This document shows, piece after piece, positions 6,513 to 11,498 of a DNA stretch of 11,498 bases (its first letter is position 1; every line of letters begins with the position of its first letter). The DNA comes from Vulcanimicrobiota bacterium (GTDB lineage: Bacteria > Vulcanimicrobiota > Vulcanimicrobiia > Eremiobacterales > Eremiobacteraceae). The notes below the pieces were generated by a model, which did no database searches, had not been told where the DNA came from, and saw only the letters and a program-made list of their open reading frames with translations. The DNA lies in NCBI GenBank assembly GCA_019232725.1, contig JAFANK010000283.1, forward strand, positions 1 to 11,498. The letters are read 5' to 3'. Position numbers and translations under genes: made by a program.

Positions 6513-7378
6513 TTTCTCGACGTTCGCATGTCGCGAGCGGCGTGATGACGGCGGTATTGACGCCGATGCACGACGATTTGCGGCCCAATATCGAACTGCT
6601 CGCGCGGCATTGCTCTGCGCTGCTCTCCGCGGGCTGCTCTGGGTTGCTTCTCTTGGGTACGACCGGCGAAGCAAACTCGTTCACGCTACGTGAACGCAGA
6701 GCGCTGCTCGAGGCCGCGCTCGCTGCCGGGTTGCCAAACGATAAATTGATCGTCGGCACGGGCTGTTGCGCGCTTGGCGACACAATCGAGCTGACAAAAC
6801 ATGCGCTCTCCCAGGGAATCGCGCGCGTGCTCGTGCTGCCGCCGTTCTATTATAAGGATGTCACTGATGACGGCCTCTTCGATGCGTTTGCGACCGTCAT
6901 CGAAGAAGTCGCCGACGATCGCCTGCGCGTCCTCTTATACCTCATACCGCAACTCACCGGAATCGAGATGGGCGTCGACCTGGTCACTCGGCTTGCCAAA
7001 GCATTTCCGGGAACCGTCGCTGGGCTCAAAGACAGTTCGGGCGATTGGGAATCAACGGGGGCCTTGTGCCGAGCATTGGGCGACACAATCGATATCATGG
7101 TCGGCACAGAGGCTTTGATCTTGCAGGCCATGAGCGCCGGTGCGAGCGGCTGCATCACGGCGATGGGCAACCTCGCAGCGCGAGAGATCGTCGAACTCTA
7201 CGAGAAGCGCGACACGCCGGAGGCCACCGCGCGTTCCGGCGCGATCAACGAGCTACGATTGGCGTTACAAACGCTGCCCGTCATACCGGCGCTGAAGGCG
7301 CACTTGGCGCAAACAACTGGCGATGGTTCCTGGCGCAATGTCCGCCCGCCGCTGGCCAGGATCAACGCAACCGAGTAG
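6500..7378 (+). CDS. DHDPS/N-acetylneuraminate lyase superfamily lyase, probably not true DapA
   Basis: A 292-residue class I (Schiff-base) TIM-barrel aldolase/lyase. Visible motifs are GTTGEANS (53-60, pyruvate carboxylate loop), PPFYYKDV (114-121), the catalytic Tyr in LLYLIPQLTG (Y147) and the Schiff-base lysine in GLKDSSGD (K177). The Arg that follows the YNVP-type motif in genuine dihydrodipicolinate synthase (E. coli Arg138, which binds the aspartate-semialdehyde carboxylate) is replaced here by Leu (L152). A role in lysine synthesis is therefore doubtful. The enzyme likely adds pyruvate to, or releases it from, another 2-oxo acid or aldehyde. Its 13-nt overlap with proline dehydrogenase suggests imino-acid catabolism: 4-hydroxy-2-oxoglutarate aldolase or pyrroline-4-hydroxy-2-carboxylate deaminase belong to this superfamily. 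That link is inference. ATG 6500 is chosen for the GGGGG run 4 nt upstream and for its position matching family N-termini; 23 further upstream codons are in the putB shadow. Confidence 0.88.
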   Translation: MAEVVSRRSHVASGVMTAVLTPMHDDLRPNIELLARHCSALLSAGCSGLLLLGTTGEANSFTLRERRALLEAALAAGLPNDKLIVGTGCCALGDTIELTKHALSQGIARVLVLPPFYYKDVTDDGLFDAFATVIEEVADDRLRVLLYLIPQLTGIEMGVDLVTRLAKAFPGTVAGLKDSSGDWESTGALCRALGDTIDIMVGTEALILQAMSAGASGCITAMGNLAAREIVELYEKRDTPEATARSGAINELRLALQTLPVIPALKAHLAQTTGDGSWRNVRPPLARINATE

Positions 7379-7388
7379 ACATACGCGA

Positions 7389-8120
7389 TCAACGTTTGGA
7401 ACGCCGGCTCTTCCTCGATAGTGCTTCGTCTGTTTGAACGGGGACCCATACAACTAGGCCGTCCTTTGTCGACTGCTGAAAGGCCCTGCCCGGCTGGGCG
7501 ATCCTCTGTGCTGCCAGCATCAGCTCATACACTTCCTTGACATTATCGATCGCCTCGAAGAAAGGCGTCAGCTGACGCTGTTCTAGTGCCGGGATAAGGG
7601 CACCGGTGTCGATCTTGCCGATGAGGATGTCTCCGCTTCCGTCCGCGTTGCACATGTATCCGGTTACCTCCAGGTTGACAACTGCCAGCTGCTTTTTCAA
7701 ACGCCATGGCCTGGTACGAACTGCATAGAGACGCCTTTCCGATAATCCATAGCTCATGTCGATGTTCACCAGGGCGGCCATAAGGATACGCATCATAACC
7801 AGGCCAGCGAATACGGGCCATCCTTGATCAAACACTATCGAGCCCACAGGTGTGTGCCGCACGAAGACGGCGATAAGGACGATCGGTGCCAACACCCACA
7901 ATTCAATGCGAAAGTGCTCGCGTGCCATCTTGGGGATATAAAAACGCCCGGGTCGTTCGCACCAGAGCAGTCGTTCACCAGGATCGAGCAGCGGCTCTAT
8001 GACGACGCGCGCCGCCGCAGCGCGTCTTTGGCCGCCGTCGTCAGTAACGCGCGCGGGTTGACCACCGTTGTCCACTGTGGGAGAGCGTTCGTGTCGGCGT
8101 CGCGCGCTACCCTTAAGCAC
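7389..8120 (-). CDS. Membrane protein with bacterial PH-like domain
   Basis: A protein of up to 243 residues. After a poorly ordered Arg/Gly/Gln-rich N-terminus (1-40) comes 'LLDPGERLLWCERPGRF' (44-60). Two hydrophobic segments follow (about 73-89 and 101-120). Next is a PH-like domain with 'YGLSERRLYAVRT' (124-136) and the GSGDILIGKI strand (161-170), ending in 'FEAIDNVKEVYELML' (188-202). This order (GE-LLW start, two TM helices, then 'T/S-RR' and 'GDI' strands and a final helix) is typical of small bacterial PH-domain membrane proteins (DUF304/bPH_2-like). Those sit on the cytoplasmic face and mostly lack assigned functions. The tail (215-243) is basic. The start is uncertain: GTG 8120 gives the longest frame, GTG 8075 would still keep the conserved region, and neither has a Shine-Dalgarno. 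Its stop is 10 bp from the stop of the convergent lyase gene. Envelope localisation is likely; the role is unknown. Confidence 0.72.
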   Translation of the reverse strand: MLKGSARRRHERSPTVDNGGQPARVTDDGGQRRAAAARVVIEPLLDPGERLLWCERPGRFYIPKMAREHFRIELWVLAPIVLIAVFVRHTPVGSIVFDQGWPVFAGLVMMRILMAALVNIDMSYGLSERRLYAVRTRPWRLKKQLAVVNLEVTGYMCNADGSGDILIGKIDTGALIPALEQRQLTPFFEAIDNVKEVYELMLAAQRIAQPGRAFQQSTKDGLVVWVPVQTDEALSRKSRRSKR

Positions 8121-8125
8121 AGGGC

Positions 8126-8147
8126 TTGCGTTCCACGTTCAACGCAA
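8126..8147. promoter_or_regulatory. Inverted repeat TTGCGTT-N8-AACGCAA in the divergent gap before the aminotransferase
   Basis: Perfect 7-bp arms lie at 8126-8132 and 8141-8147, with an 8-nt centre. The element is in the 153-bp region between the minus-strand PH-domain gene and the plus-strand aminotransferase unit. A direct repeat of ACGCCTGC follows at 8172-8179 and 8181-8188 (9-bp period). Both could be regulator sites for the right-hand operon. No convincing -35/-10 pair was found in this gap. Confidence 0.3.
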
Positions 8148-8273
8148 AGACATGAAACACGGTGAAGTATCACGCCTGCAACGCCTGCCATTGTCGGAAA
8201 ATCAGTGTCGCAGCGCGGATGATCCCGGGTCGGGCAAGGGGCGGGATTTAGCAACCGGCGAAATCACGAACGC

Positions 8274-9548
8274 ATGATGACGCACGAAGCGCAAGATCAG
8301 GCGTCGCTTTTCGACACGGTCTACACAGCCTATAAAGAGTTCATCAATCCACCGCTTGCCCGATTTATGAAAATGGCGGGAGCGGGCGTTGAGGTCGAAT
8401 CGCGCGGTTGCCGCATTTACGATCATACCGGCAAGTCGTATCTCGATTTTTGTGGCGGCTACGGTGTCTTCACGTTGGGCTACCTGCACCCGCGCGTGGT
8501 CGCGGCCGTGCGCGAACAGCTGGATCACATGGCGCTTTCCTCACGCGTGTTCTTCAATGCGAAGACCGCGGCACTGGCAAAAGCGCTTGCCGATCTCGCG
8601 CCGGGCGATCTTTCGATCACCTTTTTCTCCAATAGCGGCACGGAAGCGGTCGAGGCCGCGCTCAAGCTCGCGCGGCTTTCCACCAAACGCAAGCACATCG
8701 TGTCCACGTTCAATGGCTATCACGGCAAGACCATGGGAAGTCTTACCGCGACCGGCCGGGACGTTTTCAAGCAGAAGTTCGAACCGCTCGTCCCTGAATT
8801 CGAGCATGTTCCGTTCGGAGAATTGACAGCACTCGACCGGGCCCTTGAAGGTGCGGCCGCATTCATCGTGGAGCCTGTCCAATGCGAGGGCGGCGTCATC
8901 ATCCCACCCGATGGATACCTCAAAGGCGCACGCGACCTGTGCACCAAACACGGCGCGCTGTTCATCGCGGATGAAGTGCAAACGGGGCTCGGCCGCACGG
9001 GGTATCTGTGGGGCGTCGATGCCGAAGATGTCGAGCCCGACATCATGACGGTCGCCAAAGGTCTTTCCGGCGGCGTCATCCCGATCGGCGCGACGATCGC
9101 CAACCATGATGTGTGGATGTGTGCGTTCGGCGACGCACCACTGCTGCACACATCCACCTTCGGTGGCAACCCGCTGGCCTGTGCTGCTGGGTTAGCTGCG
9201 CTCGAAGTGCTCGTCGATGAGAACCTCGTCGAGAAGTCGCGGCTGCAAGGCGCCTACCTGCTCGAACGCGCGCAGGCACTCGCGCGCAAGCATCCAGAGG
9301 TCATCGCGACCGTTCGTGGACGCGGCCTTGTCGTCGGACTCGAATTGCATCACGAGGGATACGGCGGGGTCATCATCCCGGAGTCGCTCAAGCGCGGACT
9401 CACCGCTGCCTATACGCTCAACCAGCAACGCGTCATTCGCCTGGAACCGCCGCTCATCGTCAGCCGCGCTGAGATCGATGAGGCCATCGGCATCCTCGAC
9501 GAAGCGGTCGCCAAAGCCCACGACAAGCTCGGAGCGCTGACCGCCTGA
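8274..9548 (+). CDS. Class III PLP-dependent aminotransferase (putrescine/ornithine aminotransferase-like)
   Basis: A 424-residue fold-type I transaminase, complete for the family. Landmarks: YLDFCGGYGVFTLGYLHP (56-73), SNSGTEAVEAALKLAR (119-134, PLP phosphate loop), GYHGKT (148-153), EPVQCEGG (200-207), IADEVQTGLGRTG (231-243, D233 contacts the pyridine N), AKGLSGGVIPIGA (261-273, Schiff-base K262) and HTSTFGGNPLACAAG (292-306, T295 binds phosphate from the partner subunit). From memory it resembles E. coli putrescine aminotransferase YgjG most closely, including the 'FGGNPLACAA' and 'TLN...IR(L/I)EPPL' stretches. Such enzymes move a terminal amino group between an amine and 2-oxoglutarate or pyruvate, so the partner molecule is an aldehyde. 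The stop TGA shares its A with the ATG of the next gene. With the acyl-ACP reductase homologue downstream, an aldehyde or amine substrate tied to that pathway is attractive but unproven. ATG 8277 is an equally good start. Confidence 0.92.
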   Translation: MMTHEAQDQASLFDTVYTAYKEFINPPLARFMKMAGAGVEVESRGCRIYDHTGKSYLDFCGGYGVFTLGYLHPRVVAAVREQLDHMALSSRVFFNAKTAALAKALADLAPGDLSITFFSNSGTEAVEAALKLARLSTKRKHIVSTFNGYHGKTMGSLTATGRDVFKQKFEPLVPEFEHVPFGELTALDRALEGAAAFIVEPVQCEGGVIIPPDGYLKGARDLCTKHGALFIADEVQTGLGRTGYLWGVDAEDVEPDIMTVAKGLSGGVIPIGATIANHDVWMCAFGDAPLLHTSTFGGNPLACAAGLAALEVLVDENLVEKSRLQGAYLLERAQALARKHPEVIATVRGRGLVVGLELHHEGYGGVIIPESLKRGLTAAYTLNQQRVIRLEPPLIVSRAEIDEAIGILDEAVAKAHDKLGALTA

Positions 9549-9991
9549 TGCCCTACGTCGAGACCTCGATCGAGATCAAGGCGCCGCGCCAACAGATCTA
9601 CGAACTCGCGAAGGACATGGAGCACTATCCTGACTTCATGCCCGACGTCGAATACGTGAAGATCCTCAATCGCGATGGCAACAGCACCACGACGCGATGG
9701 AAGACGCTTGTCGAGGAAGCGCCGATTGAATGGACGGAGATCGATGTCTTCGACGATGCGCGCACGCGCATCGATTACCGGCTTATCGAAGGCGACCTGG
9801 ACAAGTTCGAAGGTGCGTGGACTTTCGATGAGACGAATGGCGTGACAAAAGTCGTGCTCGGTGTCGATTACGACTTCGGCGTGCCCACGCTCGCTGAACT
9901 TATCGGACCGATCTTGCGCAAGAAAGTCGAAGAGAACTCGCTCATGATGCTGCAGGCGCTCAAAGACCGCTGCGAAGGGCGGCAGAAGTAA
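9548..9991 (+). CDS. SRPBCC/START-like protein (COQ10/polyketide cyclase type)
   Basis: A 147-residue soluble helix-grip protein with a hydrophobic ligand cavity. It opens with 'VETSIEIKAPRQQIYELAKDM' (4-24, described in part), then EHYPDFMPDV (25-34). This is the signature of the COQ10/RatA/Polyketide_cyc group ('i.ap.e.vw.l..d...yp.fmp.v'). Alternating strands follow, including 'RTRIDYRLIEGDLDKFEGAW' (about 72-91) and VLGVDYDFGVP (103-113). A long C-terminal helix (about 117-141) closes the pocket. Members bind isoprenoid quinones, lipids or polyketides, and a few act as aromatases/cyclases. No catalytic residue can be pointed to. It is translationally coupled to the aminotransferase (TGATG, 1-nt overlap). 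It could present a hydrophobic substrate to the flanking enzymes; that is inference. Confidence 0.88.
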   Translation: MPYVETSIEIKAPRQQIYELAKDMEHYPDFMPDVEYVKILNRDGNSTTTRWKTLVEEAPIEWTEIDVFDDARTRIDYRLIEGDLDKFEGAWTFDETNGVTKVVLGVDYDFGVPTLAELIGPILRKKVEENSLMMLQALKDRCEGRQK

Positions 9992-10032
9992 CCATCGCCG
10001 CGGCACGCAAGCCAGGACAGGCCCCCAGCCCC

Positions 10033-10046
10033 TGCGAACGTTCGCA
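10033..10046. promoter_or_regulatory. 14-bp perfect palindrome TGCGAACGTTCGCA upstream of the acyl-ACP reductase-like gene
   Basis: TGCGAACGTTCGCA is its own reverse complement over all 14 bases. It sits in the only sizeable gap (87 bp) of the right-hand gene unit, 32 nt before the GTG start at 10079. A CATATT hexamer at 10060-10065 could serve as a -10 box, which would place the palindrome over the -35 region. That is consistent with an operator for an internal promoter. Its 10-bp core also occurs at 161-170. Confidence 0.42.
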
Positions 10047-10067
10047 ACTCCCGGATTCCCATATTCC

Positions 10068-10071
10068 GAGG
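10068..10071 (+). promoter_or_regulatory. Shine-Dalgarno GAGG deciding the GTG start at 10079
   Basis: GAGG lies 7 nt before GTG 10079 and only 4 nt before the in-frame TTG at 10076. The spacing favours GTG. The resulting N-terminus (RKFGFIIHPLS) begins right at the first conserved strand of the family. Confidence 0.5.
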
Positions 10072-10078
10072 TTGCTTG

Positions 10079-11188
10079 GTGCGTAAATTCGGTTTCATCA
10101 TCCACCCGCTTTCCTACGACGACGTGTTGCGCTACGAGCCGAAAGCGGCTGGTAAGGGCACGCCGCTCATCCGCAAGATCCTCGAGTGGATGCCTGCGTA
10201 CGTGGTGTCGGAAGTCACGGGCGTGCGCAGCCGCACGGGTGAAGAGATCATGGGCTACTTCATCGGCGTGCCGCTCATGCCGGATCAGTTCTTGGAGTTG
10301 CCGCGCGCCGAGGTGATGGATCGTATCATCCGCGGCGCGAACATCGCGGCGGAACTCGGATGCGGCATCGTGGGACTGGGCGGCTTCACCGCAGTCGTCG
10401 GCGACGGTGGTCCGACGGTCGCCGAGAACACGACGATCGCCGTGACCTCGGGCAATTCCTACACGATCGCCGCTGCTATGCAAAGTCTCTTCCGCGGCGC
10501 CCGCGAGATGGACGTCGACTTGCAGACCGCGCACGCGGTGGTCATCGGCGCCACCGGCAGCATCGGCTCTGCCTGCGCGCGCATCCTGGCAGACAAAGTC
10601 GCGCATGTCACGCTTGCGGCCCGCAATGCGACGCGCCTTGGTAAGCTCACGCACGCCATGCAGCCCCACGTCAGAGCCAAGCTCGGTTGGACGGTCGACA
10701 TCCCCGATGCCGTGCGACATGCCGATCTCGTCCTCACCGCAACCGCGGCCACGTCGAGCGTCGTCGAACCAGAAGATCTCAAGGCCGGCGCGGTCGTCTG
10801 TGAGGTTTCGCTACCGCACGACGTTTCGCGCCGCGTCGCGACCGAGCGGGATGACGTGCTCGTCACCGAAGGCGGCAACATCAAGGTGCCGGGCGATGTC
10901 GATTTTCATTTCGATTTCGGTCTGCCGCCGAAGACGTCGCTTGCGTGCATGGCAGAGACGATGATCCTGACGCTTGAGAATCGCATGGTCAACTATTCGC
11001 TCGGGCGCGGCGTCAATCTCGACAAGGTGCTCGAGATCGAGCGGTTGGCGGAAAAGCACGGCTTTGAAGTCGCCGGCATGCGCGCGTTCGATAAGGAAGT
11101 GACGCCCGAGATGATCGTGCGCACGCGTGAGCGTGCCCGTGCCGCGCGCATCGCGGAGACCGAAGCAGCGGGGGTAGCGCTGCCATGA
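10079..11188 (+). CDS. Long-chain acyl-ACP reductase-like protein (COG5322, AAR homologue)
   Basis: A 369-residue NAD(P)-dependent dehydrogenase that aligns, from memory, along its length with cyanobacterial fatty acyl-ACP reductase (AAR, 341 aa in Synechococcus), which makes fatty aldehydes from acyl-ACP. Shared features in order: FGFIIHPLS (4-12), LGLGGFTAVV (98-107; AAR has ALGGFTSII), TSGNSYT (123-129; AAR TTGNTHT), the Rossmann loop VIGATGSIGSA (155-165), TLAARNATRL (178-187), LACMAETMIL (288-297; AAR FACFAEAMLL) and YSLGRGVNLDK (306-316) then EKHGF (325-329). C290 falls on the catalytic acylated cysteine of AAR (Cys294). The protein has a longer, charged C-terminal tail (about 335-369). 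Automatic annotation may call it a shikimate dehydrogenase or amino acid dehydrogenase, but its motifs fit AAR better. It is cytosolic. It overlaps the next gene by 4 nt (ATGA). Chain length and carrier (ACP or CoA) are unknown. Confidence 0.85.
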   Translation: MRKFGFIIHPLSYDDVLRYEPKAAGKGTPLIRKILEWMPAYVVSEVTGVRSRTGEEIMGYFIGVPLMPDQFLELPRAEVMDRIIRGANIAAELGCGIVGLGGFTAVVGDGGPTVAENTTIAVTSGNSYTIAAAMQSLFRGAREMDVDLQTAHAVVIGATGSIGSACARILADKVAHVTLAARNATRLGKLTHAMQPHVRAKLGWTVDIPDAVRHADLVLTATAATSSVVEPEDLKAGAVVCEVSLPHDVSRRVATERDDVLVTEGGNIKVPGDVDFHFDFGLPPKTSLACMAETMILTLENRMVNYSLGRGVNLDKVLEIERLAEKHGFEVAGMRAFDKEVTPEMIVRTRERARAARIAETEAAGVALP

Positions 11189-11498
11189 AGAAGATCGTTT
11201 CTGTCAGCTTGGGTGCATCGAGCCGCGATCATCGCGTCGAGGTCGAGTGGCTTGGCGAACAGCTCGATATCCGGCGCATCGGGTTTGACGGTTCGCTCGA
11301 TCGCGCCATTGAAGCGTTGCACGCGCTGGATGGCGTCGTCGATGCGATCGGATTGGGCGGTATCGATGTGTACTTGTACGCCGGCCGCCACCGCTACGCG
11401 CTACGCGATGGGCTGCGCATGCTCGAGGCCGTCAAGGAAACGCCGGTGGTTGACGGCAGCGGGCTCAAGAACACGCTCGAGCGCGAGACGATCGCCTA
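11185..11498 (+). CDS. N-terminal part of a conserved protein, annotated elsewhere as 'quinate 5-dehydrogenase'-like
   Basis: The first 104 codons are present; the gene runs off the window. It opens MKKIVSVSLGASSRDHRVEVE. The best-conserved looking stretches are IGLGGIDVYLYAG (residues 56-68), VVDGSGLKNTLER (89-101) and the basic 'RHRYALRD' between them. I recall similar N-termini in Bacillota proteins labelled quinate 5-dehydrogenase. That label is unverified: no glycine-rich Rossmann loop or shikimate-dehydrogenase catalytic Lys/Asp pair is visible in this part. ATG 11185 overlaps the preceding TGA (ATGA), so translation is probably coupled to the AAR homologue. This argues for a joint function, perhaps as a partner or the next step. 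Real function unknown. Confidence 0.72.
   Translation, partial: MKKIVSVSLGASSRDHRVEVEWLGEQLDIRRIGFDGSLDRAIEALHALDGVVDAIGLGGIDVYLYAGRHRYALRDGLRMLEAVKETPVVDGSGLKNTLERETIA

Noticed and set aside
6500..7378. Assignment of the lyase as dihydrodipicolinate synthase (dapA)
   Set aside because: The Arg that binds aspartate semialdehyde in DapA is replaced by Leu, and no lysine-pathway gene is adjacent.
8541..9149. 202-codon minus-strand frame inside the aminotransferase gene
   Set aside because: It is antisense to highly conserved PLP-enzyme motifs; the sequence has no independent support.
9410..10720. A 436-codon open frame on the minus strand across the aminotransferase end, SRPBCC gene and reductase
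   Set aside because: It is antisense to three genes with clear family motifs, is rich in Arg/Asp/His/Ala, and shows no domain pattern. Long antisense frames are common in GC-rich coding DNA.
10079..11188. Assignment of the reductase as shikimate dehydrogenase (aroE)
   Set aside because: The N-terminal AroE substrate domain motifs are missing, while the GGF, SGN and catalytic-Cys motifs of acyl-ACP reductase are present in order.

Overview
This window is GC-rich bacterial DNA (I judge about 60% G+C by eye) with tightly packed genes on both strands. I count 13 protein-coding genes, two of them cut by the window ends. I see no RNA gene, transposon, phage gene or CRISPR array. The mix points to a free-living bacterium with a metabolically broad chromosome. 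It includes a class III aminotransferase, a proline dehydrogenase of the Thermus/Bacillus monofunctional type, a stomatin-like protein with zinc ribbons, and a relative of cyanobacterial acyl-ACP reductase. I cannot fix the phylum from sequence alone. An uncultured Terrabacteria-type lineage such as Eremiobacterota would fit, but that is a guess.

Layout. Positions 1-141 are the 3' end of a short-chain dehydrogenase. At 174-635 lies a small lipoprotein with an Ig-like domain. Its stop overlaps tail-to-tail the stop of an M20 amidohydrolase (622-1833, minus). The M20 gene is divergent from dusB (1900-2919), a tRNA-dihydrouridine synthase. Next comes an envelope-type group: a 203-residue helical protein (3028-3639, plus), a two-TM membrane protein (3651-4277, minus) and an SPFH protein with two C-terminal zinc ribbons (4436-5494, plus). 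A 106-bp gap with three inverted repeats leads into a proline dehydrogenase (5601-6512). That gene overlaps by 13 nt a DHDPS/NAL-superfamily lyase (6500-7378). A PH-domain-like membrane protein (7389-8120, minus) ends 10 bp from it.

The right end is one plus-strand unit: class III aminotransferase (8274-9548), SRPBCC/START-type lipid-binding protein (9548-9991), a homologue of fatty acyl-ACP reductase (10079-11188), and the start of a further gene (11185 to the end). The first two genes overlap by 1 nt and the last two by 4 nt. An 87-bp gap with a 14-bp perfect palindrome lies between the two pairs. The enzymes suggest a pathway in which an acyl thioester is reduced to an aldehyde that an omega-type transaminase could aminate, with the SRPBCC protein handling a hydrophobic intermediate. 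This is the most interesting part of the window, and the pathway is inference. No regulator gene is visible, so control must come from outside the window.
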